64,000 bases of DNA from Paenibacillus sp. FSL R5-0517. Its GTDB lineage: Bacteria; Bacillota; Bacilli; Paenibacillales; Paenibacillaceae. The stretch spans positions 6,076,001 through 6,140,000 of the forward strand of contig NZ_CP150235.1 in assembly GCF_037974355.1 (NCBI RefSeq), written 5' to 3'. Shown piece by piece: positions 1 to 8,691 of this stretch. The notes beneath the pieces were generated by a model that saw only the letters and a list, made by a program, of their open reading frames with translations, ran no database searches and was not told the DNA's origin. A program made the translations under genes and the position numbers. How positions within the stretch are numbered: the stretch's first letter is position 1; each line of letters starts with the position of its first letter.

Positions 1-704
1 TCATCCTTGCGCTTTTTCGCCCGACTACGCGAGGCCGCTGTTCGCAGGTTATGCTTCATTCCATACAAGGCGTATAACACCAACGGAATAAAGATCAATT
101 TGGATAGCTGCTCCGGGAAAATCACGGCTACGGCTATGGCAAATAACACAACCCATGGGGCAATCCAGATTGCCTTGCGTGGCAACCCGACCTTTTTGAA
201 ATTGGGATATTTAAGCGAACTGACCATCAGATACGATAACAGCAATGTAGCAATCATCATGCTGATGGGACCGATATCCTTGTTAAACAAGGACAATGTG
301 GCCAGCACTCCGCCGGCTGCCGGAATCGGCAAACCTGTGAAGTACCCGGGGATCCCCGGACGAACATTAAACCGGGCAAGACGAATCGCCCCACAGATCG
401 GAAAAGCCGCTGTTGCAATCCAGGCGAGGATCGGCATCGAATCTTGAAACGACACCATAAATATGATCAGGGCTGGTGCGGCACCAAAGGAAACCATGTC
501 AGACAAGGAATCAAGTTCCTTGCCGAATTCGCTCTGGGCATTGAGTGCACGTGCCACTCGGCCATCCAGACCATCCAGCAGCATCGCTACAATGACCATA
601 ATGGCAGCCAAACTGTAATTTCCATCAATCGCAAGCAAAATTGCCATCATTCCAAGAAACAGATTACCCAGGGTAAAGAGATTCGGAATGAATCTGGTTA
701 GCAT
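1..704 (-). CDS. pssA: CDP-diacylglycerol--serine O-phosphatidyltransferase, C-terminal end cut by the window edge
   Basis: Makes phosphatidylserine from CDP-diacylglycerol and L-serine at the cytoplasmic membrane, the first step towards phosphatidylethanolamine. The protein opens MLTRFIPNLFTLGNLFLG and carries the CDP-alcohol phosphotransferase signature DG-x2-AR-x8-G-x3-D-x3-D (DGLDGRVAR, then FGKELDSLSD) near residues 50-75, followed by several hydrophobic helices. About 234 residues are visible; the reading frame is still open at base 3 (ending in a basic KKRKD stretch), so the stop lies outside the window. The ATG at 704 has an AGGTGA ribosome site just upstream. It follows disA by 45 bases on the same strand. 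In B. subtilis the gene after disA is yacL, so this neighbourhood differs. Family assignment is firm; the exact C-terminus is unknown. Confidence 0.93.
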   Translation of the reverse strand, partial: MLTRFIPNLFTLGNLFLGMMAILLAIDGNYSLAAIMVIVAMLLDGLDGRVARALNAQSEFGKELDSLSDMVSFGAAPALIIFMVSFQDSMPILAWIATAAFPICGAIRLARFNVRPGIPGYFTGLPIPAAGGVLATLSLFNKDIGPISMMIATLLLSYLMVSSLKYPNFKKVGLPRKAIWIAPWVVLFAIAVAVIFPEQLSKLIFIPLVLYALYGMKHNLRTAASRSRAKKRKD

Positions 705-749
705 CGTTGTTTCACCTCATCCATTTCAAGCCTTTATATAGGCAAAACC

Positions 750-1826
750 TTACATCTGTCTGTCGATAAACATCTGCTCCTGCAAACGTTTGAGGCCTTC
801 CTTAATGGTCCGGGCTCGAACTTCACCAATACCGTCCACTTCGTCCAGTTCTTCAATTGTAGCCATAATAACATGAGGTAGTTGTTCAAATTGATCCACC
901 AGGTTATGGATAATGACATTGGGCAGACGGGGGATCTTATTTAATACCCGGAATCCGCGAGGTGCAACCGAATCCTCTGAAGTGGCCGCTGATGAAGGAT
1001 AACCGAGCAGACGGACAATATGGTGTGCATCCAGTAATTCATCGTCCGACAATCTTTTCAGTCCTACTATAATTTCACGGATTTTGTCATCACTGTCGTC
1101 ACGGGCATAGTCTTTATACAACAACCAGGCTTCTTCTTCCGTTGTACCCACAAGCTCTTCCATTTGCATGGAGATGAGTCGTCCCTCATTCCCGAGTTCA
1201 TGAATGTATCGTTTGATCTCCGTTTTGATCCGCATCACCATCTCGGTACGCTGAATCACATTGACCACTTCAGGAATCGTCACCAATTCCTCAAATTCAG
1301 AGGCACTCAGATTCGTAAGGGACTGTGTTAATACCGCTTTGTATTTCTCCAGGGTTTGAATCGCTTGATTCGCTTTGGTCAAAATAACCCCGATTTCCTT
1401 GAGGGAATAACGAAGTGTTCCCTGATACAAGGTAATGATATTCCGGCGCTGTGATATGGATACGACCAATTTACCCGTTTGCTTCGCTACACGCTCTGCC
1501 GTCCGGTGACGAATGCCCGTCTCTGATGAAGAGATTGAGGAATCGGGAATTAACTGGGTATTGGCGTAAAGAATACGCTTCAAATCTTCGCTAAGAATAA
1601 TGGCTCCATCCATCTTAGCGAGTTCGTACAGATAGTTGGGGGAGAAGTCACAGTTAATCGAGAATCCCCCATCCACCACTTCCATGACTTCAGGGCTGTA
1701 TCCTACAACAAGCAGTGCGCCCGTCTTGGCGCGCAGCACATTTTCCAGACCTTCGCGGAAAGGTGTACCTGGTGCGATCAGCCTTAATAATTCATTCATA
1801 TTATCCAATTGGCTCGAATCTTTCAT
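750..1826 (-). CDS. disA: DNA integrity scanning protein DisA, diadenylate cyclase
   Basis: Condenses two ATP into cyclic di-AMP and scans DNA for branched structures, linking genome integrity to sporulation and cell-wall control. The 358-residue product has the N-terminal DAC domain with DGA (73-75) and RHRTAE (106-111), the two signature motifs of the catalytic site, then a helical linker and a C-terminal helix-hairpin-helix domain (ELDEVDGIGEVRARTIKEG). Length equals the usual 357-360 residues of the family. It starts 13 bases after the radA stop, so it is co-transcribed with radA, as in other Bacillales. Nothing essential appears missing. Confidence 0.97.
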   Translation of the reverse strand: MKDSSQLDNMNELLRLIAPGTPFREGLENVLRAKTGALLVVGYSPEVMEVVDGGFSINCDFSPNYLYELAKMDGAIILSEDLKRILYANTQLIPDSSISSSETGIRHRTAERVAKQTGKLVVSISQRRNIITLYQGTLRYSLKEIGVILTKANQAIQTLEKYKAVLTQSLTNLSASEFEELVTIPEVVNVIQRTEMVMRIKTEIKRYIHELGNEGRLISMQMEELVGTTEEEAWLLYKDYARDDSDDKIREIIVGLKRLSDDELLDAHHIVRLLGYPSSAATSEDSVAPRGFRVLNKIPRLPNVIIHNLVDQFEQLPHVIMATIEELDEVDGIGEVRARTIKEGLKRLQEQMFIDRQM

Positions 1827-1839
1827 CTTGTTATGCCCC

Positions 1840-3207
1840 CTAATCTAAAGCAACCGCTAGTGCATCTGCCACGGTATTCACACCGATCAGTTGTATCCCG
1901 CGAGGATGTTTCCAGCCCTTTAAGCTTTTTTCTGGTAAAATAACACGCTTGAAGCCCAGCTTCGCGGCTTCCTTCACTCGTTGTTCTGCTCGTGATACGG
2001 CTCGAACTTCACCTGTGAGACCAATCTCGCCAAAGATGACGTCATCCGGCTTGGTCGGTACATCTCTCAAACTGGAGGCAATGCTGACCGCAACCGCCAA
2101 ATCTACCGCGGGCTCATCCAGCCTTACTCCACCAGCCACGTTAAGATATGCATCCTGGGTTTGTAAAAACATGCCCATCCGTTTCTCTAGCACGGCAATG
2201 ATCAGATTTAATCGATGCAAGTCTACTCCTGTTGCCATACGGCGGGGAGAAGGGAAATGGGTGGTCGAGATCAACGCCTGCAATTCCACGAGCAAAGGAC
2301 GTGTGCCCTCCATGCTGGCAACTACCGTAGAACCCGCTACACCCAGTGGCCGTTCCGACAAAAAGAGTTCTGACGGGTTGCCCACCTCACGAAGTCCATC
2401 CTCGCCCATCTCAAAAATGCCAATCTCATTGGTTGAACCAAAACGGTTCTTCACCGCACGCAACAGTCGATACGTATGATGCCGTTCTCCTTCAAAATAA
2501 AGCACGCAATCCACCATATGTTCTAACATACGTGGACCGGCAATGGCACCTTCTTTGGTAACATGCCCCACAAGAACCGTTGCAATGCCTCTGCCTTTGG
2601 CAATCCGCATGAACCTAGACGTACATTCCCTTACCTGGGCTACACTACCCGGCGCACTGGTAACTTCGGGAAGATACACCGTCTGAATGGAGTCGATGAC
2701 AAGAAAATGCGGCTGGATCTGATCCACCGCTTCCTCTACACGTTCCATATTGGTTTCACACAGCACATACAACTCGGCAGAGAGTGCCCCGAGACGATCC
2801 GCCCGCAATTTGGTTTGCTTGACTGATTCCTCACCAGAAACATATAACACACGTAGACCCGAATGCGTCAAAGCATGAGACGTCTGCAACATCAACGTTG
2901 ATTTACCGATACCTGGGTCTCCACCCACCAGAACGAGTGAACCTGGAACGATTCCGCCACCCAATACCCGGTTCAACTCGCCGATTCCAGTCTGTACACG
3001 CGGTTCCTGACCGCTATCTATATCTATGATAGGAAGCGGTTTATCTTTACTGTCAAACAGAGGAGAATTTCTCCCTTGTGTTTTGACCACCGTCTCTGTT
3101 TCTTCCACCATTGAATTCCATGACTGACAACCCGGACACTTCCCGTACCACTTGGGGGCTTCATAGCCGCATTCCGTACATTGAAACTTGGTTTTAACTT
3201 TGGCCAC
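1840..3207 (-). CDS. radA: DNA repair protein RadA (Sms)
   Basis: RecA-like hexameric ATPase that drives branch migration and processes recombination intermediates. I choose the GTG at 3207, which gives 455 residues starting V/M-AKVKTKFQCTECGY: it has AGGAG seven bases upstream and matches the usual N-terminus, whereas the ATG at 3270 would add 21 atypical residues. Features: C4 zinc finger C10-x2-C13 and C24-x2-C27, Walker A GGDPGIGKST at 95-104, Walker B ending VIDS near 170, the RadA-specific KNRFG motif at 253-257, and a C-terminal Lon-protease-like domain. It sits between clpC and disA in conserved order. A terminator-like hairpin lies between clpC and radA, so radA may depend on read-through or on its own promoter. 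Confidence 0.97.
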   Translation of the reverse strand: MAKVKTKFQCTECGYEAPKWYGKCPGCQSWNSMVEETETVVKTQGRNSPLFDSKDKPLPIIDIDSGQEPRVQTGIGELNRVLGGGIVPGSLVLVGGDPGIGKSTLMLQTSHALTHSGLRVLYVSGEESVKQTKLRADRLGALSAELYVLCETNMERVEEAVDQIQPHFLVIDSIQTVYLPEVTSAPGSVAQVRECTSRFMRIAKGRGIATVLVGHVTKEGAIAGPRMLEHMVDCVLYFEGERHHTYRLLRAVKNRFGSTNEIGIFEMGEDGLREVGNPSELFLSERPLGVAGSTVVASMEGTRPLLVELQALISTTHFPSPRRMATGVDLHRLNLIIAVLEKRMGMFLQTQDAYLNVAGGVRLDEPAVDLAVAVSIASSLRDVPTKPDDVIFGEIGLTGEVRAVSRAEQRVKEAAKLGFKRVILPEKSLKGWKHPRGIQLIGVNTVADALAVALD

Positions 3208-3387
3208 TTCAGCACTCCTATAATTTAGTTTTATAACAGCATTTTGCATTATTCGACGAATTTTGCCCAAACTCCCTGACGTGCAGGGTCACTAAAAGTT
3301 TACCATTGTTTGAGATTTTTCGTAAAGGATTATCGCAAACTTTACACATGTTCCTGACATAATCATGTCCGTCTTCTGTCCAAAATG

Positions 3388-3422
3388 CAAAAAATCCTCC
3401 CCGGCCGAAGCCGAGAAGGATT
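3388..3422 (-). terminator. Rho-independent terminator after clpC
   Basis: On the minus strand AATCCTTCTCGGC-ttc-GGCCGGGGAGGATT forms a GC-rich stem followed directly by a T run (A tract at 3389-3394 on the plus strand). It lies 47-81 bases after the clpC stop and before radA, so it probably reduces transcription into radA-disA-pssA. Confidence 0.75.
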
Positions 3423-3468
3423 AACAATCAATACAAGCTTGAGTTCATTCTCCATAGCTTGTTACATA

Positions 3469-5931
3469 TTATTTGGTTTCGATTTCCTCGTTAGAAGGAA
3501 CAATCACGTCTTTTTTCGTTACTGACAGTGCACCGTTCTCTTCGTCAATGAGTAGTGAATCCCCTTTGGTTACGTTGCCTGTAAGCAACTCTTCAGACAA
3601 TTTGTCCTCGATATGCTTCTGGATTGCCCGACGAAGCGGACGCGCACCGTAGGCTGGATCGAAGCCTGCTTTGGCAAGGAATTCCTTGGCATTGTCGGTA
3701 AGTTCGAAGTCAACCTCATATTCACGCAGCCGTTTGCGAAGCTCCTCACTCATGAGCGTAACAATCTCTGCAATGTGTTTCTGTTCCAGAGAGTGGAATA
3801 CGATAATTTCATCAATCCGGTTAAGGAACTCTGGACGGAAGGATTTCTTCAGCTCATCCATGACTTTACCCTTCATGTTATCATAATCCGCACCTGCATC
3901 CACAACTGCTGTGAAACCAAGTGTCGAGTTACGTTTGATCGCTTCAGCACCCACGTTGGATGTCAGGATAATTAGCGTATTCCGGAAGTCAACAACGCGA
4001 CCTTTGGAATCGGTCAGACGACCATCCTCAAGCACTTGCAGCAAGATATTGAATACTTCCGGATGTGCTTTCTCGATTTCATCGAGCAGGACAACGGAAT
4101 ATGGTTTGCGACGAACTTTCTCTGTCAGCTGGCCACCTTCTTCATATCCAACATATCCTGGAGGCGCACCGACGAGTCGGGAAGTCGAATGCTTCTCACC
4201 ATACTCGGACATATCAATACGGATTACTGCATTTTCATCACCAAACATCGCTTCAGCCAGAGCACGAGCAAGTTCTGTTTTACCTACCCCTGTAGGACCG
4301 AGGAAGATAAATGAACCCATCGGACGTTTTGGATCTTTAAGTCCTGCACGCGCACGACGAACCGCACGACTGACCGACTTCACAGCCTCATCCTGGCCGA
4401 TGACACGTTCATGCAGAATGGATTCCAGATTCATCAGGCGCTGTGTCTCTTCTTCTTTCAGCTTGTTCACCGGAATTCCTGTCCAGTTGGCTACCACTTG
4501 TGCGATATCCTCAGGTGTTACTTCGGAATCCGTGCGACCTTGTTTTTCTTTCCATTGGTTCTTCGTTACATCCAGCTCTTCACGGATTTTTTGTTCCGTA
4601 TCACGCAGAGCGGCTGCTTTTTCGAACTCCTGGCTTTGAACTGCAGCGTCTTTTTCCTTGCGGATATCTTCCAGACGGCTCTCCAGCTGTTTCAGGTTTG
4701 GTGGGATCGTGTAAGAGTTCAATCTTACTTTGGAACCCGCCTCGTCAATCAGGTCAATCGCTTTGTCTGGCAGGAAACGGTCTGTGATGTAACGGTCAGA
4801 CAGCTTAACCGCCTGCACAATCGCTTCGTCCGTAATTTTCACGCGGTGATGCGCCTCATAACGGTCACGCAAGCCGTGCAAGATCTGAATCGCTTCTTCC
4901 GGAGAAGGCTGATCTACAGTAATCGGTTGGAAACGACGCTCAAGCGCTGCATCCTTCTCGATGTATTTGCGATATTCATCCAGTGTTGTTGCACCGATAC
5001 ATTGCAATTCTCCACGGGCCAGAGCCGGTTTCAAAATATTAGAAGCATCGATGGCACCTTCAGCTCCGCCTGCGCCAATCAAGGTATGCAATTCGTCGAT
5101 AAACAGGACAATGTTACCTGCTTGGCGAATCTCATCCATGATTTTTTTCAGACGATCTTCGAACTCACCACGATATTTGGTTCCAGCAACTACTGAACCC
5201 ATATCCAGGGTCATTACACGTTTGTCGCGCAATGTTTCGGGAATCTCATTGGCAATGATTTTTTGTGCAAGGCCTTCAGCAATCGCTGTTTTACCTACAC
5301 CTGGCTCACCGATCAATACCGGGTTGTTCTTCGTACGACGGCTGAGTACCTGGATGACACGTTCAATTTCTTTGCTACGTCCAATAACCGGGTCAAGGTT
5401 ATTCTCTCTGGCGTATGCCGTGAGGTCACGTGCCAGACTGTCCAGCGTTGGTGTGCTGACATTGGCAGGTGTTCCATTATGGCTGGATACAGCTTCACTG
5501 CTGCCAAGCAACTGTAACACTTGTTGACGTGCTTTGTTCAGGCTGATACCCAGGTTATTGAGCACACGTGCTGCAACACCCTCGCCTTCACGAATCAATC
5601 CGAGCAGGATATGCTCTGTGCCTACATAGGTATGGCCCAATTTACGAGCTTCATCCATAGACAACTCAATTACTTTTTTCGCACGTGGCGTATATGCAAT
5701 GTTGGTAGGCTGCTCTTGGCCACGGCCAATCAGCGTTTCTACTTCATCCTGAATTTTTTCCAATCCGAGTCCCAGGCCGATCAGTGCTTTGGCTGCGATG
5801 CCTTCGCCTTCACGAATGAGGCCGAGCAAAATATGCTCAGTACCGATGTTATTATGACCGAGACGGACAGCTTCTTCCTGCGCGAGTGCGAGCACCTTTT
5901 GGGCCCGTTCCGTAAATCTTCCAAACATCAT
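3469..5931 (-). CDS. clpC: ATP-dependent Clp protease ATP-binding subunit ClpC
   Basis: HSP100 unfoldase that feeds substrates to ClpP, with McsB or MecA as adaptors. The 820-residue product has two Clp_N repeats (about 1-145, each with the TEHILLGLIREGEG motif), a first AAA domain with Walker A GEPGVGKT at 208-215 and Walker B FIDE at 277-280, a UVR-containing middle domain (about 415-455), and a second AAA domain with GPTGVGKT at 545-552. The start MMFGRFTERAQKVLALAQEEA matches the family; GGAGGT and AGGAGA lie upstream. It is the last gene of the ctsR-mcsA-mcsB-clpC set and is preceded by 182 untranslated bases. Clp_N repeats are the known docking sites for phosphoarginine-tagged substrates, which fits the mcsB neighbour. 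Confidence 0.98.
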   Translation of the reverse strand: MMFGRFTERAQKVLALAQEEAVRLGHNNIGTEHILLGLIREGEGIAAKALIGLGLGLEKIQDEVETLIGRGQEQPTNIAYTPRAKKVIELSMDEARKLGHTYVGTEHILLGLIREGEGVAARVLNNLGISLNKARQQVLQLLGSSEAVSSHNGTPANVSTPTLDSLARDLTAYARENNLDPVIGRSKEIERVIQVLSRRTKNNPVLIGEPGVGKTAIAEGLAQKIIANEIPETLRDKRVMTLDMGSVVAGTKYRGEFEDRLKKIMDEIRQAGNIVLFIDELHTLIGAGGAEGAIDASNILKPALARGELQCIGATTLDEYRKYIEKDAALERRFQPITVDQPSPEEAIQILHGLRDRYEAHHRVKITDEAIVQAVKLSDRYITDRFLPDKAIDLIDEAGSKVRLNSYTIPPNLKQLESRLEDIRKEKDAAVQSQEFEKAAALRDTEQKIREELDVTKNQWKEKQGRTDSEVTPEDIAQVVANWTGIPVNKLKEEETQRLMNLESILHERVIGQDEAVKSVSRAVRRARAGLKDPKRPMGSFIFLGPTGVGKTELARALAEAMFGDENAVIRIDMSEYGEKHSTSRLVGAPPGYVGYEEGGQLTEKVRRKPYSVVLLDEIEKAHPEVFNILLQVLEDGRLTDSKGRVVDFRNTLIILTSNVGAEAIKRNSTLGFTAVVDAGADYDNMKGKVMDELKKSFRPEFLNRIDEIIVFHSLEQKHIAEIVTLMSEELRKRLREYEVDFELTDNAKEFLAKAGFDPAYGARPLRRAIQKHIEDKLSEELLTGNVTKGDSLLIDEENGALSVTKKDVIVPSNEEIETK

Positions 5932-6113
5932 ATCTCCTGCACCTCCATGGTTTTGGATAAAACGAGGGGTTTCAAAACATCCCCGTCGTATTCTTCATAT
6001 CATTTTTGTTTGCAGCCGTGCTGCGAATAAAGTCATTCGGCATCGTACATGCCTTATTATATAAAAGCCGCAATGCGGCATGAAACCATAATTCAATAAA
6101 ATATCAGAGTAAG

Positions 6114-7184
6114 CTAGGACTGCTTCGCTGCATTGATCGTATCACGAATCAACTGAGCTCGATAGATGTCACGCTCATCTGTGCGCATATCTTCCCCGAA
6201 TGTTTTCTGCAAAAATCCCGGCTGTGTCATCACATTCAACTCATTCATGACCGTGATCGACAGTCCATCCAACAAGCCGAGATCCACGCCAAGGCGTACA
6301 TCCGATAAGCGCTGTGCTGCTTCCTTGGAATCAACAATAGCTGCATGAGACAATATGCCGTAAGAACGCATGACACGATCCGTAATTCGAAGTCTGGAGT
6401 CGGTAATTAACCGTTCTCTGGCTGTACGTTCATGACCAATCATCTGTAACACAACACCATGCAGGTTCTCGATGACTTCCTGTTCGGTCTGTCCCAGTGT
6501 AATCTGATTCGAGATCTGGAACAGGTTACCCATAGCTTCGCTGCCTTCACCGTATATGCCTCTTACAGTCAATCCCACTTGGGAAACTGCGGTTAAAATA
6601 CGGCCAATCTGCTGCGTCATCACCAGGGCAGGCAGGTGCATCATGACAGATGCTCTGACACCTGTACCTACATTCGTAGGACAACTGGTTAAGTATCCTC
6701 TGCGATCATCAAAAGCATAATCCACGTGCGCTTCAAAAGCATCATCTATTGCGGAAGCTTTCTCCCAGGCTTCTTTCACCTGGAACCCCGGATAGAGGCA
6801 CTGGATACGAAGATGATCCTCTTCATTAATCATAATACTGACAGACTCATCCTCACTGAGAATAACCGCACCATGTCTGGATTCATTCGCAAGACTTGGA
6901 CTGATGAGATGTTTCTCCACCAGCACCCGTTTGTCGAGTTCGTCAATATCGATTAGATCCAAAGTATGAAAATCCCCAAAGGCATGAACATCGTCGTATT
7001 GAAGTACTTCGCTCAGCTTATTCAGTACCTCTTCCGATTGCTCATTGGAAGCCAGCATCGGAAACGGAACATGCTGAAGGTTGCGCGCAATCCGGACACG
7101 GCTGCTTATCACAATTTCGGAATCAGCCGCATCACTGCGCATCCAGTCGCTGAGCGCCTTCTCTGTAAAGCGCAGATTAGGCAT
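6114..7184 (-). CDS. mcsB: Protein-arginine kinase McsB
   Basis: Phosphorylates arginine residues on CtsR and on aggregated proteins, marking them for ClpCP. The 356-residue protein is a phosphagen-kinase-fold enzyme: VISSRVRIARNLQHVPFP near residue 26 is the typical nucleotide-guanidino fold entry, and CPTNVGTGVRASVMMHLPAL near 166 is the conserved catalytic-loop region. The C-terminus carries RDIYRA, matching the RDxxRA phosphoarginine-sensing motif known in McsB, so allosteric autoregulation is probably intact. It lies 28 bases downstream of mcsA, which is its activator. It functions as part of the CtsR-controlled stress operon. Confidence 0.97.
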   Translation of the reverse strand: MPNLRFTEKALSDWMRSDAADSEIVISSRVRIARNLQHVPFPMLASNEQSEEVLNKLSEVLQYDDVHAFGDFHTLDLIDIDELDKRVLVEKHLISPSLANESRHGAVILSEDESVSIMINEEDHLRIQCLYPGFQVKEAWEKASAIDDAFEAHVDYAFDDRRGYLTSCPTNVGTGVRASVMMHLPALVMTQQIGRILTAVSQVGLTVRGIYGEGSEAMGNLFQISNQITLGQTEQEVIENLHGVVLQMIGHERTARERLITDSRLRITDRVMRSYGILSHAAIVDSKEAAQRLSDVRLGVDLGLLDGLSITVMNELNVMTQPGFLQKTFGEDMRTDERDIYRAQLIRDTINAAKQS

Positions 7185-7212
7185 TACGCATCCCTCCTAC
7201 TCATGACAAACT

Positions 7213-7737
7213 TTACTCCTGAGCTATTCCTTTTTCAAGTTCTCGAATCTGGTCACGGATCTGAGCCGCCTCCTCAAATTCCTCTTGGGCGATGCTCTCT
7301 TGGAGCTCACGCTTCAGATCAGCAATTTGACGTTTCACCTTGATGCGACCACCAGCTCGTGCAGGTACTTTACCTACATGGGACGTACTACCATGAACCC
7401 GCTTGAACAAAGGGTCCAGACGGCTGTCAAAATATTTATAACATGAACTGCAGCCAAATCGGCCTATCTTACTGAATTGTGCGTACGTCATACCGCACTC
7501 TTCACACTGAAGTGCCTTTGCAGGTGGTGTTCCTGCCGATCCACTTTTGCCGGCTGGATCAAAATCAAGTAACCCGGACAACAAGTTGTGAATGGAAAAT
7601 CCACCTGCTGTTCCAGGAATCATTTCCCCTTTTTCACGGGCACATGACTCACAAATATGGAATTCCGTCTTCTCTCCATTTACGATCTTCGTAAAATGCA
7701 GTGTCGCCGGACGTTTATTGCATTCTTGGCACAGCAT
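7213..7737 (-). CDS. mcsA: Zinc-binding activator of McsB, McsA
   Basis: Stimulates the McsB kinase and helps release CtsR from DNA. The 174-residue protein has four CxxC motifs: C3-x2-C6 and CESC near 29-32 in the first zinc module, then CEEC and CSSC in a second module near 77-98, and a C-terminal UVR motif (LKRELQESIAQEEFEEAAQIRDQIREL). Length and order of motifs match the family. It sits 31 bases after ctsR and 28 before mcsB, in the standard operon order. All eight cysteines expected for zinc binding are present. Confidence 0.97.
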   Translation of the reverse strand: MLCQECNKRPATLHFTKIVNGEKTEFHICESCAREKGEMIPGTAGGFSIHNLLSGLLDFDPAGKSGSAGTPPAKALQCEECGMTYAQFSKIGRFGCSSCYKYFDSRLDPLFKRVHGSTSHVGKVPARAGGRIKVKRQIADLKRELQESIAQEEFEEAAQIRDQIRELEKGIAQE

Positions 7738-7768
7738 AATGATGTACCTCCTTTGACCCCGATAGTTT

Positions 7769-8230
7769 TCATTTACCGAGCAAAGATATTAGCATCGCCT
7801 TTAACATTCTGGCACGAATTTGATCCCGGTAAGGAAGTTTGACCAATATAACCTCTCTAGATACAGCAGCTCGCATCAACCCAGCTTCACGCTTGCTCAA
7901 GAAACGTGCTTCTTCCAATTGATAAATCAAACCTTCGGCAGCTGTCTGCCCGATCTCATCACCAATACTATGGTGCAAATGGTTATGCAGAGCTGATTGG
8001 GCTGGTAATTCAATGCGCTGTATGCGAACATAACCACCACCGCCACGTTTACTCTCTACCAGGTATCCCTTCTCGAGTGTAAAACGTGTGCTGATGACAT
8101 AATTGATCTGGGAAGGTACACATGAGAATTGATCTGCCAGATCATTACGCTGAATTTCAACCATTCCTTCGGGACTTTCATGCAAAATACTCTTCAGATA
8201 TCGTTCGATAATATCAGAGATATTACGCAT
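7769..8230 (-). CDS. ctsR: Class III stress gene repressor CtsR
   Basis: Represses clp and ctsR operons by binding heptad repeats; heat or McsB phosphorylation releases it. I choose the ATG at 8230 (153 residues, starting MRNISDIIERYLKSIL) because GGAGG stands upstream and this matches known CtsR N-termini; the longer in-frame start at 8308 would add 26 unrelated residues. The winged helix-turn-helix (CVPSQINYVISTRF) is followed by the glycine-rich wing KRGGGGYVRI, in which Arg62 falls at the residue known to contact DNA and to be phosphorylated by McsB in Geobacillus CtsR. A leader of about 250 bases separates the gene from its promoter and CtsR box. Confidence 0.97.
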   Translation of the reverse strand: MRNISDIIERYLKSILHESPEGMVEIQRNDLADQFSCVPSQINYVISTRFTLEKGYLVESKRGGGGYVRIQRIELPAQSALHNHLHHSIGDEIGQTAAEGLIYQLEEARFLSKREAGLMRAAVSREVILVKLPYRDQIRARMLKAMLISLLGK

Positions 8231-8484
8231 CCAATCATCCTCCACTGTCTGAAACGTTAAGTCAATAAGGACCCACACGCCCCCACAGAGTACACCTTCT
8301 CTACCCATTTAACCAATCAGGGAAACAGCGAATCTTGCTTCCACAGGAGTCAACAGGAGAGCGAAGGAAGCACGAAGGTCCTTTAATATTCCCTTGATCC
8401 TCCGATGAGATGAATCACGTATAGTGGCGATCATGCATCAGATTGTAGAAAGAAAGCTACTTAAGTATTAAACCTTTAGTTGAC

Positions 8485-8501
8485 TTTGACTTTCTTTGAC
8501 T
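8485..8501 (-). promoter_or_regulatory. CtsR operator (heptad direct repeat)
   Basis: On the minus strand the sequence reads AGTCAAAGAAAGTCAAA, an exact fit to the established CtsR box (A/G)GTCAAANAN(A/G)GTCAAA. A third, degenerate half-site (GTCAAC) abuts it at 8480-8484. It lies just downstream of the -10 element, so a bound repressor would block transcription start. This gives autoregulation of the ctsR operon. Confidence 0.93.
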
Positions 8502-8509
8502 TTATATAC

Positions 8510-8537
8510 ATTATAGCATATTTTGTGGGTTTGCCAA
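8510..8537 (-). promoter_or_regulatory. Sigma-A promoter of the ctsR operon
   Basis: Minus strand: TTGGCA (8532-8537), 16-base spacer, perfect TATAAT (8510-8515). The start site would fall around 8503, inside the CtsR box. The resulting leader to the ctsR ATG is about 270 bases and contains no recognised riboswitch; I see no other clear promoter in it. Confidence 0.85.
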
Positions 8538-8589
8538 GTGGGGTCACTATTCATTTTTTACGATTTTACACGAAATATTCCCCAGACAC

Positions 8590-8620
8590 AAAAAAACCTC
8601 TCCAAAATTGCTGGAGAAGT
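8590..8620 (-). terminator. Rho-independent terminator of the acetyltransferase gene
   Basis: Minus strand CTTCTCCAG-caatttt-GGAGAGG stem followed by seven T. It lies 72 bases after the stop of the acetyltransferase gene and upstream of the ctsR promoter, insulating the two units. Confidence 0.85.
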
Positions 8621-8691
8621 CCTTTTGTCTTTCAATTACGTCTTATTTGTATATAAGCTAATCCAGTTAAATCGAGTAGTGGAAGTAGTCA

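Noticed and set aside
8231..8308. In-frame 5' extension of ctsR to 8308
   Set aside because: The ATG at 8230 has GGAGG upstream and matches the CtsR N-terminus; the extra 26 residues match nothing known to me.
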